Below, one piece after another: positions 1 through 9,800 of a DNA stretch of 34,998 nt. The stretch is from an uncultured Clostridiaceae bacterium (lineage in GTDB: Bacteria; Bacillota; Clostridia; Lachnospirales; Lachnospiraceae). The position numbers were made by a program, and so were the translations under genes. The DNA is taken from positions 1 through 34,998 of the forward strand of contig CAMHJT010000011.1 of NCBI GenBank assembly GCA_946185495.1, read 5' to 3'. Position 1 is the first letter of the stretch. Each line of letters begins with the position of its first letter. Below the pieces are notes generated by a model. That model was not told the DNA's origin, did not search any database, and was given only the letters and a program-made list of their open reading frames with translations.

Positions 1-3000
1 AGACAGCATCCTGAACCGTTATAACTGCCGTAGAGATATCTGTAGCATTCGCTGTGCTCGCCGTAGCACTGCTTCCCGTTGAAGAAACAGCCTTTGTAAT
101 TGTTACATTCAAGCTGGTGGTTGCATAGTTACCTGCGTCCACGCCGTTATAAACCGCAACTGCCGTTACCGGCTGACCAGGCTTCAGCTCTGTCATAATG
201 CTGTTAGCGCTCCACTGCCATCCTCCCTGCAAAGTGATATCACCTACAACAAACTGAGCATCCGAAGCTGTCATCACTGTTGCCGGAGCACCTGCCGGAA
301 CAACTGTTGTCGGAGAGATGGTAAATGTACGTTTTGCCGTTCCTGTATAACTTCCAATACCGATCACATTTGCTGTCGGCGCTTCCACTGCCGTCTCTGC
401 TGCAGCGTTCACATTATTGCTGTAAAGCACCATGTAATCCGTATTCTGAACCAATGTCTTTCCGCCTAATGAAACTGTAACCGCCGGCATCTGCTGCTGG
501 CCGTTATATACAGATCCGGCCGCCACAGTGATGATCGCGTCTGCCAGATTATTCTGTACAGCTCCTGTACTGCCGCCTGTGCCGGCTGCAGTCTTCGTAA
601 TCGATACCGCTACTGTCTTCACAGCGTAATTAGATCCGTCCGTTCCTGTATAGATCGCCGTAGCCGTCACCGTACCTCCGGCAACCAGCGCCTTCTGTCC
701 GTCAGTTCCCACCCAGCTCCAGCCAGCGCTGAGCTGAATATCCGCAACCGAATTCTGGTTCTGCCCTGCCGTTATCGTCTGGGAAGGCGCACCTGCCGGT
801 GCGGAGTTGGAAGGCAGAATAGTGAATGTCTTGTTGACCGTTCCTGAATAGCTTCCCATACCGACAACAGTAACAGTCGGAGCCGAAGCTGAATTGTCTG
901 CTGCCGCGTCAATATTATTGGTATACGCAACTGTATAGTCTGTACCGTTTACTAATGTCTTTCCTCCTACAACAACAGTTACAGCCGGTTGTTTTGCCCT
1001 TCCATCATAGGCCAGGTTTGCCGCAGCTACGGTCACGCTGGACGACTGAATAATATTTGACGCACCTGTGCTGCCGCCCGTGGAACCGCCTGTGCTGCCA
1101 CCGGTACTGCCGCCTGTGGAACCGCCTGTGCTGCCACCGGTACTTCCACCCGTGGAACCGCCTGTGCTGCCGCCGGTACTTCCACCAGTACTGCCGCCGG
1201 TTGAGCCGCCCGTGCTGCCACCGGTAGAACCGCCTGTCGAACTATCACCTGTCACCGTATAGTCTTTCTCAAGAGACAGCTGATTGCCAGCCGCATCCTT
1301 CACATCTACCTTGAGCTTATGACTGCCTGCCGCCGCATTCCAACCGCAGGATGAAGATCCTGTTCCAACACTGGCTCCATCCACAAAGAATTCATAAGAA
1401 TACTCTCCGCTGCCGCCATCCGCGATCGCCTTCAGTGTCAGCGCCGTCCCTGCTGCCTGCGGAGCTGAACGATCCGCGCCAAAGTTAAGCGTCATCAGGC
1501 CTGCTGTGGAACCGCCTGTGCTGCCGCCGGTAGAACCGCCTGTGCTGCTGCCCGTGGAGCCGCCTGTGCTGCCGCCCGTGGAACCGCCTGTGCTGCCGCC
1601 CGTGCTGCCGCCCGTGGAGCCGCCTGTACCGCCGCCGCCTTTTCCAACACGTGCAAGAGGCACTGTAATGATATCTTCATCATCCTTCTCATGTGAGGTA
1701 CTCGGATCCGAAGCATAATCACCTGTAGCATTGTCAATCATGGTTGGATCGAATGGAATGCAGTCAAGCGCAGACTCACCTCTGGTTGCCACAACCATCG
1801 CCCCAATACCGTTGCTCTCCAACTGATCCTTTGTGATTCCGAGATTAGAGAACGGAATCTTAATTTCATAGAAGGAGTCAAATGTAGTGTCGTGATTCTT
1901 TGTCTTATAATCTACCCAGTCTGCAGACTCACTGAATACATCATCCGGCGAATCTGAACTGTTCAGTCCCCAGATACTGCTGCAGATATTGGTTGTGGCC
2001 ATCTTATACTCAATACCGCCATCATCAAAACCAACGCAGCCATCTTCATAATTCGTATTACCGCTCGCATCTGCAGCTTTGAACATGGAAGGTTTACCCA
2101 ATCCAGGCTTGCCGCTCATGTAGAACAAACGATCAACATGTGTTGAGAACGAAAGTCCAAGGCTCTTGCCCCAGATGGAGCCGCCTGTTGAATTCTTGTT
2201 CGTCATCGCCACGCTGGACTCATCCACACTTAACGCGAGAATCAACGGGACATCCAATACCCGTCCGCCATCACTTAACGGACCATCTCCCGGATTCGCC
2301 CATGTGTCAGTGGTATTTACCATCTGCCAGCCAATGTAGAGATTGTCATTATCCCACGCAGCAAACAAACCATAGGTATCCAGCACGCAGTTCTCATGGC
2401 CACCCTTCCAGTGGTTTGCCACATCCCACGCGCCGCCCTGCGCGATCATCATGGATTCGTCCCAGTCAGACGCATCACCGTCTATCGTAATAGTCTTCGC
2501 TTTTCCAACGCCCGTAGCATTCGTTGAATAATACTTCGACGGTAAACTGCCGCCTGCCAGCTTTGTACTCATCGTCTCACTATAGGACGCGTTCTTTGTG
2601 CCGACAGCATCGTACTCTGTATAAGCACCATTCTTCTTGTAATTAAACTTCTTACGGTATTTCAGCTGTTCGGACTTGCCGCCTGCCTTTACATCAATCG
2701 TCACATCCGAATCAGCGATCTTGCCCTGGCCGATCACAACCTTCGCGCTGCCGCTGAAAGACTGCTCCGGACCATTGTCCACGCTGTAGGTTCCCTCTCC
2801 GCCATCCTTCAGAGTCAGGGTTACAGTGGTTGTCTCCTCATCAAACTCTGTTCCTGAAGCCGGTGCCGCAGTCACAAAGGAATCCGTTGTAGAACCGCCG
2901 GTACTTCCACCAGTCGAACCGCCCGTGGAACCACCTGTAGATCCACCCGTGGAACCGCCTGTGGAACCACCCGTGGAACCACCTGTGCTGCCGCCCGTAG

Positions 3001-6000
3001 AGCCGCCTGTGCTGCCACCTGTAGAACCTGTATTTGCCGGAGGATTATAGATGACTGCTACCTTTCTGCCATCCAGCTTGCCTGAGATCTTGCCGCCGGA
3101 TACAGTAAAGTCCCTGCCTGATACCTGATCTTTATAGGTACCGTCAGCCATGCTTGTTTCTGTATTAATATCTGTTGCGCCACCCAGGTTAATGATACAG
3201 GTACCTTTGTTGCCACGGTCAATCTGCAGAATCTGAGAGCTTCCATTTGGATTTCTCAAATTCTCCTTCTCTCCTACCATAGCATTCCGGAAGAAGTTCA
3301 CAGCAGCCACTTCAGGTGACTTGAACTGATCATTACCCTTTGCGCCCAATACATTATTACCCCAGTAATTACCGCTGGAACCATCAGATCCATCCGGTCT
3401 GCTGAAGAACAGCGGAGCGCCCTTATCTCTGGCGGCAATGACTGCCCAGCAAAGACGGATCTGCTCATCTGTCATCCATCCGGATTCATGATCATTACAG
3501 TAAGTATCATGTGACTCTACCCATGTTACCAGATGATCCGGTGTCGCATGGCACCAGTTTGAAATCGCACCGGTAGAGAAATCATTATTTCTGATCTTAT
3601 CTCTCAAAACATGTCCATAGCTGCTGGCTGTCATATGCATATACTGCGCGTATTCCTGCTCCGGAACATTATCGCCCTGCAGCACCTCGCCATAGGTAAA
3701 GATTCTATCCTTATCCTTCAGCTCCAGACCATCTACTGATTCCTTACCGGTTGCAACCGGCCAGAAATTATTCTTCGAGCTCTTCTCATCCGTCGGATCG
3801 GACGGTACGCCGATATGCTTCGCGGTATCATAACGGAAGCCGTCACATCCACATGTGATCAGATCATTCAGGTAGGTCAGGAAATATTTCTGGAATCCCG
3901 GATTCTCTGTATTGACATCCGGAAGTCCACCCATCATACCAGTCGTACACTCATACCGGTTTCCCCACTGGGTGATATTCTTAAATCCATTTGCATGGTA
4001 AAGATTATCCTTGCCGCCTGCCGCGTCATAAAGGCCCTGAGCAACACGTCCCAGATCCGGCGTAGTATGGTTCGGAATAACGTCCACGATGATCTTAATG
4101 CCATATTTGTCAGCCTCCTCGCACATCGCCTTGAACTGATCCCTGGAACCGAGCTGATAATTGCCGATCGTCCAATCTGTCGGCTGGTACTGCCACCACC
4201 AGCATCCATCTGTTCCGCCGCTGGTATCATTGCCCATCAGCTTCATAGTCGGACACTTGTCATTACATGCGTTCGCAGGTGAAAGCTGCACAGTTGAGTA
4301 ACCTGCTGCTGCAATATCCTTCATATTATTCTTGACAGTATCAAAGGACCAGCACCATGCATGCAGGATCGCTCCATCCTGGATATTATCACAGAGCTTT
4401 CCTCCGCCTGTACTGCCGCCGGTAGAACCGCCTGTGCTGCCACCCGTCGAACCACCGGTAGAACCGCCGGTACTGCCACCCGTTGATCCGCCGGTACTGC
4501 CACCCGTCGAACCACCGCTGGTAGAGACAGGTGAAAAGCTGCCGTTGGAGTAGATCATCGGCGTTCCCTTGGTGTAGTCTACACCGGGCTGCTGCTGTCC
4601 TGGATCCTGATGGGATCCATTGTCATTAAAGATCACCTTTGCGCTGCTCATGCTGGAAGGAAGCTTGTATCCATAAGTATCGCTTCCCACGCTTGTCATC
4701 TTCTCACCAGGCCACTTTGCATTGCTGCTCTCGCCGGCATATGCGTAACAATAAATATCACTTCCCCAGTCTGACGGCTTCTTAAAGTAAATATCATAAT
4801 CACCGCTTACTGTCGAACCACCGGTACTTCCACCTGTAGATCCCCCTGTGCTGCCGCCCGTAGAGCCGCCGGTGGAACCACCTGTCGAGCCGCCTGTACT
4901 TCCACCTGTTGCGCTGGGATTATAGATTACAGCAATTCCAGTGTCACCGATATCACCGGAAATCGTGTCTGCCGTGACAGTCCACTGGTTTCCAGTAATC
5001 TCATCTGTATAGGTGCCGGGTGTCGTCGTATGTCCACCGTTTTCCACATCGACATGACCGCTTCCGCTGCCCTTTACAACCACCGCGCCGCCCGTTCTGC
5101 AGACAACCGAACAGCCATTGGAGGCAGTATAATAATCCTTCTGGCCGATCATCGCGTTGTGGAAATGATTGACCGCAGCAATCTCCTTGCTGGTAAAATG
5201 AGTGCTTCCCTTCTGTCCTGCCTTGATATCATTTTTTACCGTTGACGGCGGACGAGAGAAGTACAGCGCACAGATGCCATCCCGGCTTGCCGCTACTGCA
5301 TAAGCCCGGTCAATGACATTCTGCTGCATGCCATTCGAAAAGCCCCAGTCATCATTATTAGACCATGTATCATGGCTCTCGCCCCAATAGATCAGCTTAT
5401 TATTCGCCACACCTCTGGCACACCAGTTGCCAAAGGAGCTGGGAGCCTGTCCGGAATTGAAAGAATCCCGAAGCAGCTTGCCATAGGAGCTGTCAGTCAC
5501 GGTCATGTACTTGCTGTACTCCACCATGAGGCTTTCATTTCCCGACTCCCTGTCATCCGGTCCTACCAGGATCTCACCATAATTGTAAAGACCTGAAGCA
5601 GTAACCGCCGGCCAGAAGTTACATCCTTCACTCGGCAGTCCGATATGCTTGGCTGCATCCCAACGGATACCGTCTACTCCCAGGCCTTTCAGCTCGTTCA
5701 TGTATCCGGATACAACCTGCTGTACATAATCATGCTCGGAATTCAGATCCGGCATACCGATCTTACCATGGGTTACCTCATAACGATCTGTCCAGTTTTT
5801 CGCATCAAACTCCTCATGCCAGAACTGGCCATCCTTCAGATCATTCTGAATATTGCTGTGGTCACCCGCAAGGTGATTGGCAACGACATCCACGATGACC
5901 TTGATGCCGTAGTTATCCGCCTCAGCGCAGAGGGCTCCCAGCTCCTCCTTGGTACCAAGCGGATTGGATCCAACATAGAACCCAAGCGGCTGATACAGGG

Positions 6001-6310
6001 TCCACCAGATATCACCACCACAGCCCGGCTGCGCAGGCGATGTCTGCACCGATGTAAAGCCTGCCGCCGCAATATTGGGCAACTCTTCCTTGATGTCATT
6101 GTACTTCCAGTCAAAACAGTGTAGAACCGTTCCATCCTGTATATTGCTGGCCAGTCCATAATTGCCTGCGGCACTGACACCGGACATTCCCTGAATATCG
6201 CTGTCTATCGCCAGATTCTCGACGAAACTCGCAGGGACATTCGAGAAGGAGAGTACAACTGCCAGGAAGACAGCAAGCATTCTCCTCAGAAACAATTTGT
6301 TCTTTTTCAT
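1..6310 (-). CDS. Giant secreted alpha-amylase with two GH13 catalytic domains, CBM26-like and CBM74-like modules (C-terminus cut by window edge)
   Basis: Open from the ATG at 6310 to the window edge, 2103 codons without a stop, so the C-terminus is missing. AGGAGG lies 6 bases before the ATG. An N-terminal signal peptide (MKKNKLFLRRMLAVFLAVVL) is followed by GH13 domain 1 (about residues 50-465; nucleophile D218 in IRWDAAKHIG, acid E246 in YGEIL, D314 in ESHDTW), a Gly-Ser-Thr linker, a CBM26-like module (about 502-582), another linker, and GH13 domain 2 (about 638-1087; D828 in GFRYDTAKHIG, E875 in YGEVLQ, D935 in ESHDTY). Then come a linker, an Ig-like domain (1144-1233), a CBM74-like module (about 1254-1557), an Ig-like domain (1604-1685) and MBG-like repeats. 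Both catalytic domains resemble Bacillus AmyE (GH13_28), so endo-hydrolysis of alpha-1,4-glucan outside the cell is the expected reaction. Family calls are from remembered motifs; no search was run. Domain 2 is the close relative of the next amylase. Confidence 0.93.
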   Translation of the reverse strand, partial: MKKNKLFLRRMLAVFLAVVLSFSNVPASFVENLAIDSDIQGMSGVSAAGNYGLASNIQDGTVLHCFDWKYNDIKEELPNIAAAGFTSVQTSPAQPGCGGDIWWTLYQPLGFYVGSNPLGTKEELGALCAEADNYGIKVIVDVVANHLAGDHSNIQNDLKDGQFWHEEFDAKNWTDRYEVTHGKIGMPDLNSEHDYVQQVVSGYMNELKGLGVDGIRWDAAKHIGLPSEGCNFWPAVTASGLYNYGEILVGPDDRESGNESLMVEYSKYMTVTDSSYGKLLRDSFNSGQAPSSFGNWCARGVANNKLIYWGESHDTWSNNDDWGFSNGMQQNVIDRAYAVAASRDGICALYFSRPPSTVKNDIKAGQKGSTHFTSKEIAAVNHFHNAMIGQKDYYTASNGCSVVCRTGGAVVVKGSGSGHVDVENGGHTTTPGTYTDEITGNQWTVTADTISGDIGDTGIAVIYNPSATGGSTGGSTGGSTGGSTGGSTGGSTGGSTGGSTVSGDYDIYFKKPSDWGSDIYCYAYAGESSNAKWPGEKMTSVGSDTYGYKLPSSMSSAKVIFNDNGSHQDPGQQQPGVDYTKGTPMIYSNGSFSPVSTSGGSTGGSTGGSTGGSTGGSTGGSTGGSTGGSTGGSTGGGKLCDNIQDGAILHAWCWSFDTVKNNMKDIAAAGYSTVQLSPANACNDKCPTMKLMGNDTSGGTDGCWWWQYQPTDWTIGNYQLGSRDQFKAMCEEADKYGIKIIVDVIPNHTTPDLGRVAQGLYDAAGGKDNLYHANGFKNITQWGNRYECTTGMMGGLPDVNTENPGFQKYFLTYLNDLITCGCDGFRYDTAKHIGVPSDPTDEKSSKNNFWPVATGKESVDGLELKDKDRIFTYGEVLQGDNVPEQEYAQYMHMTASSYGHVLRDKIRNNDFSTGAISNWCHATPDHLVTWVESHDTYCNDHESGWMTDEQIRLCWAVIAARDKGAPLFFSRPDGSDGSSGNYWGNNVLGAKGNDQFKSPEVAAVNFFRNAMVGEKENLRNPNGSSQILQIDRGNKGTCIINLGGATDINTETSMADGTYKDQVSGRDFTVSGGKISGKLDGRKVAVIYNPPANTGSTGGSTGGSTGGSTGGSTGGSTGGSTGGSTGGSTGGSTGGSTGGSTTDSFVTAAPASGTEFDEETTTVTLTLKDGGEGTYSVDNGPEQSFSGSAKVVIGQGKIADSDVTIDVKAGGKSEQLKYRKKFNYKKNGAYTEYDAVGTKNASYSETMSTKLAGGSLPSKYYSTNATGVGKAKTITIDGDASDWDESMMIAQGGAWDVANHWKGGHENCVLDTYGLFAAWDNDNLYIGWQMVNTTDTWANPGDGPLSDGGRVLDVPLILALSVDESSVAMTNKNSTGGSIWGKSLGLSFSTHVDRLFYMSGKPGLGKPSMFKAADASGNTNYEDGCVGFDDGGIEYKMATTNICSSIWGLNSSDSPDDVFSESADWVDYKTKNHDTTFDSFYEIKIPFSNLGITKDQLESNGIGAMVVATRGESALDCIPFDPTMIDNATGDYASDPSTSHEKDDEDIITVPLARVGKGGGGTGGSTGGSTGGSTGGSTGGSTGGSTGSSTGGSTGGSTGGSTAGLMTLNFGADRSAPQAAGTALTLKAIADGGSGEYSYEFFVDGASVGTGSSSCGWNAAAGSHKLKVDVKDAAGNQLSLEKDYTVTGDSSTGGSTGGSTGGSTGGSTGGSTGGSTGGSTGGSTGGSTGGSTGGSTGGSTGGSTGGSTGASNIIQSSSVTVAAANLAYDGRAKQPAVTVVVGGKTLVNGTDYTVAYTNNIDAAADNSASAPTVTVVGMGSYSGTVNKTFTILPSNSAPAGAPSQTITAGQNQNSVADIQLSAGWSWVGTDGQKALVAGGTVTATAIYTGTDGSNYAVKTVAVSITKTAAGTGGSTGAVQNNLADAIITVAAGSVYNGQQQMPAVTVSLGGKTLVQNTDYMVLYSNNVNAAAETAVEAPTANVIGIGSYTGTAKRTFTISPTTVVPAGAPATVMTASDAQFVVGDITLQGGWQWSANSIMTELKPGQPVTAVAVYNGVDAGNYATTSLNVTITKAVSSTGSSATASTANATDISTAVITVQDAV
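1063..1242 (-). repeat. Tandem 18-base-type repeat encoding a GGSTGG linker
   Basis: This stretch of the first amylase is built of imperfect copies of a unit reading GGCGGTTCCACGGGTGGC or close variants on the coding strand, giving a Gly-Ser-Thr linker between the Ig-like domain and the MBG-like repeats. It is a flexible spacer. Proline-rich plus-strand reading frames here are mirror images of it. Confidence 0.9.
1503..1640 (-). repeat. Tandem Gly-Ser-Thr linker repeat after the CBM74-like module
   Basis: Imperfect direct copies of the same GGSTGG-encoding unit separate the CBM74-like module from the following Ig-like domain of the first amylase. Confidence 0.88.
2890..3030 (-). repeat. Tandem Gly-Ser-Thr linker repeat after GH13 domain 2
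   Basis: Imperfect direct copies of the GGSTGG-encoding unit join the end of the second catalytic domain to the Ig-like domain in the first amylase. In the next amylase the region between catalytic domain and CBM74-like module has ordinary folded domains and no such linker. Confidence 0.88.
4402..4520 (-). repeat. Tandem Gly-Ser-Thr linker repeat between CBM26-like module and GH13 domain 2
   Basis: Imperfect copies of the GGSTGG-encoding unit connect the CBM26-like module to the start of the second GH13 domain, at the junction expected if a second amylase unit had been fused on. Confidence 0.88.
4812..4910 (-). repeat. Tandem Gly-Ser-Thr linker repeat between GH13 domain 1 and CBM26-like module
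   Basis: Imperfect copies of the GGSTGG-encoding unit follow the end of the first GH13 domain (about residues 467-500) of the first amylase. Confidence 0.88.
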
Positions 6311-6410
6311 GTTCATCCTCCTTTTTCTAAAATGATCAATCTCCATACTGATCCCGCTGCGTTTTCCGGCTCGCAGCCCGCCTCCCATCTTCACTCCTTT
6401 CTCTTCACCG

Positions 6411-6478
6411 GCAGTGATTCATATTCTCTCCGATCATGCTGTCTCCAGCTCCTGCCATACTTCAAACATGAACACTGC
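6411..6478 (-). other. Inverted repeat in the leader of the first amylase
   Basis: GCAGTGATTCAT at 6411-6422 is nearly complementary to ATGAACACTGC at 6468-6478, with one extra base on one side. It lies between the predicted promoter and the start codon, so the leader RNA could fold here. Function is unknown. Confidence 0.4.
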
Positions 6479-6515
6479 TCTGCCCACTTGTCCATATATA
6501 TACATATATAATTAC

Positions 6516-6544
6516 ATTATATGTTATATTGTGTTTACATTCAA
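6516..6544 (-). promoter_or_regulatory. Predicted sigma-A promoter of the first amylase
   Basis: On the minus strand, TTGAAT (6539-6544) is followed after 17 bases by a perfect TATAAT (6516-6521). Transcription would start near 6509, giving a leader of about 200 nt before the ATG at 6310. The surrounding 6490-6620 is strongly AT-rich. The rest of the 6311-6839 gap holds only the leader, this promoter and the terminator of the upstream amylase; small plus-strand frames there look accidental. Confidence 0.65.
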
Positions 6545-6710
6545 TATTTATTTCAAATTTTACTATGTTTTTTTCATAAAAAATTATTGGATATATTCAC
6601 TATGCTTTCAAAATATTCAGCATCTTGCACAAAAATAATCGTCATATCATACACTGTTTCATCTGGTGCTCCAACAATTCCACCGGAGTATTATCCCGCA
6701 CCCCCCATAC

Positions 6711-6751
6711 AAAAAACATAACCGGAGCCATACTCTAAGTATGGCTCCGGT
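6711..6751 (-). terminator. Rho-independent terminator of the second amylase
   Basis: ACCGGAGCCATAC (6721-6733) and GTATGGCTCCGGT (6739-6751) form a perfect 13-bp stem with a 5-base loop. On the minus strand it is followed by TATGTTTTTT. It lies about 90 bases after the stop at 6840 and separates the two amylase transcripts. Confidence 0.92.
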
Positions 6752-6839
6752 CGTATTCTCACAACACACGGAAATCCACGCTGTTTTCAATGCCGTTCTG
6801 AAACATCACCACTGTAATCTGCCGATTCCCGCTCTTTAT

Positions 6840-9800
6840 TTACTTTTTCACCTTGACCTTGCTTCCAGCTCCTCTGGACTTCAACATTGCCTTATAGGAA
6901 TTAACCTTTGCGGCAGGAACCTTGATCACAGCTTTGGAATAAATGCCCTTAAACGCTTTCACTCCAACCTTGTTTTTGTTGAGCTTCTTCGTCTTGATCG
7001 TGATCCTCTTTAAGTTCTTGCAGCCATAAAAGGCGTACTTGCCAATCTTGCTTACAGAAGCAGGAATCGTAACCGTCTTCAGCTTCTTGCACTTATAGAA
7101 TGCCTTCGCGTCAATCTTCGTGAGTTTGCTGCCAAGCTGAACCTTGGTCAGGTTCGTACATCCCTCAAATGCGCTGCTGCCGATGGATGTAATGTTGTTG
7201 CCGATCACGACACTCTTCATCGTCTTATTGCCGGCAAACGCTTCCTCCGCAATGGAAGTCACCTTGTAGGTCTGGCCTTCCTTTGTCACGGTATTCGGCA
7301 CGACCACATTCGATTTGTTCTGCATCGGCATAGCGTATTCAACCGTATTCTCATCCGTGATCACAAACACCGCATTGGAACCCTTATCCTCAATCTCATC
7401 TCCTTCTTCCAGCGCTCCGGATTCACCATCCTCTTCTTCTGTAACTACAGCTTCCTCTGTTGCCTGCTCTGTCGTCACCTGACTACGGGGCTTCTCAGTC
7501 GTCGCTGCCTGTACCGGCGTCTCTGTAGCCGGAGCCTGCGTCGTCGGAGCTTCTGTTGCCGGAGCCTGTGTTGTCGGGGCTTCTGTTGCCGGAGCCTGTT
7601 CCGTTGTCTGCGCAGGATCTGTACCTGCTGAGCTGCCAGCCTTGAAAATGCTTACCATAACACTGTTTCTCGCGTAATTCATTCTGTCCGCGCCCATATA
7701 TACAGCGGTCACAGTAATCATCTCTCCCGCCTTCAGTTCCTTTGTAATGTCTGAATCCATCCATTTCCAGTTTGTTCCAAGTATGATATCACCAACCACA
7801 TTCTGGTCTGCCGTTGCAGTGAGATATGCCTCCGGCGCTCCCAGCGGATTGACATTTGCAGGCGCGATCGTAAAGGTCCGTGTTACCGTTCCCTTATAAG
7901 CGCCAATACCATACACTGTTACAGTCGGCGCGTTTTCCGCCGCCTTATCCGCAACGTTAATGTTTCTTGTATAGTAGAGCTTATAGTCCGCGTTCTCAAC
8001 CAGAAATCTGCCATCCAGCGCGACTGTAACCGGAGGCCTCTGCTCCAGTCCTGAGTAAACAGCTGAATTGGCCACCCTGACATCTGCTGCCGAAATATCA
8101 GTTATTTCCACAGCAGGCGTATCAGCTCCTGTCTGGTCACCCGGCGTTTCTGTACTGCCGCCCTGGCCGTCTGCCGGTTTTGTGATCTTGATCGTCATCA
8201 CCTTAGTTTCATAGTTTGCCTGATCCACACCGGTATAGATTGCCGTAGCTGTAACTTCCTCGCCTGGTTTTAACTCCTTCGTCAGGTCAGCGGTATTCCA
8301 CTGCCATCCATCCGCGAGCGGAATATCGCCTACGATCACTGCATTTTCAGAAGCAGTTACCGTAGAGGCCGGCGCACCGGTCGGGGTGTTTGTATCCGCT
8401 TTAATGGAGAAGCTCTTGCTTATGCTTCCCGTATAGCTTCCAACACCAACTACCACCACCTTGGGAGCATCGGCATCTGAAGCAGAGGCAGCGTGAATGT
8501 TATTCACATAATATACCTTATAATCGGTATTCTCTGTCAGTTTCTTTCCGCTCAATATGACAGTCACAGATGGTTTCTGCTCCTTGCCGTTATAAACCAT
8601 TGAATCAGTAGAGAGTGTCAATACCGCATTTACCAGATTATTGCTTGTCGTATGTTCCGTCTGGCTGTCCGGATCTGTCTGAGGCTGGGAGTCATCCCCT
8701 GCCTTCATGATCTGCACCTGAACGGATCTGGTCGCGTAATTACCTCCATCAGCGCCCACATAAACCGCAGTCGCTGTCACCTGCTCACCAGCCTTCAGTT
8801 CCTTACGGCTGTCAGCCGCAATCCACTGCCATCCCGTGCTGAGTGTGATATCACCTACTACCTTCTGTCCCGCTCCCGCAACCAGCACCTCATTCGGCGC
8901 TCCTGCCGGAGCAGAACCAGCCGCCGCAATGGTAAATGTCCTGGTGACCGTTCCAGTATAGTCTCCAATTCCCTTTATGATCACAGTCGGGGCACTGGCA
9001 GAATTATACTCCGCAGCATCGATATTATTCACATAACTTACCAGATAATCCGTTCCCGCTGAGAGCTTCTGTCCCTTCACAGTTACCGTTACAGCCGGGG
9101 TCAGTTCCCGACCGTTATAGGTCAATCCTTCAGCCTGCACCTGAACATCGGAGGCCTTGATCGTTCCGCCCTTCTGGTCATCCTTATCGTCAGGATCCGG
9201 ATTCGGATCGTCTTCAGACTCTCCAACCACTTCATAATACTTCGCGCTCGTCACGCTGTTTCCCTTGCTATCCGTTACCGTACACATCAGAAGCGGATTG
9301 CCGGACTTTCTGAATGTATACGCCTTGTCAGAACCGTCTGCGTCCAGCTTGGTATCATCTACATAAAACTCATAGGTATATGGTGCTGTGCCGCCCTTCG
9401 CTTCCGCAATCAGATGAAGCGCAGTGCCCACTGCCTGCGGTGCTGAACGATCCGCCCCAAAATTTAATTCCAATGCATCGGACGGTTCAGGATCCGGTGT
9501 CGGTTCAGGATCCGGTGTCGGCTCAGGATCCGGCGTCGGTTCAGGATCCGGTGTCGGTTCAGGATCCGGCGTCGGAGTCGGAACAAAGCTGCCAGCCTTG
9601 CCGATCTGTGCAAGCGGTACCGTCACTACATCCTCATCATCCTTCTCCGCTGAAGTACTTGGATCTGCTGTATAATCACCCGTAGCGTTATCGATCATAG
9701 TCGGATCAAACGGAACACAGTCAAGCGCCGATTCACCCCTTGTCGCCACAAGCATAGCGCCAATTCCGTTGCTTTCAAGCTGGCTCTTCGTGATGCCCAG

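Noticed and set aside
1068-1262. Plus-strand proline-rich frames (EPPVLPPV-type) at 1068-1262, 1506-1718, 2826-3050, 4332-4553 and 29825-30145
   Set aside because: They are exact mirror images of the Gly-Ser-Thr linkers of the minus-strand amylases and have no ribosome binding site.
6414-6721. Small plus-strand frames in the AT-rich gap between the first two amylases
   Set aside because: Low-complexity composition, no ribosome site, and they run over the promoter and the terminator of the flanking genes.
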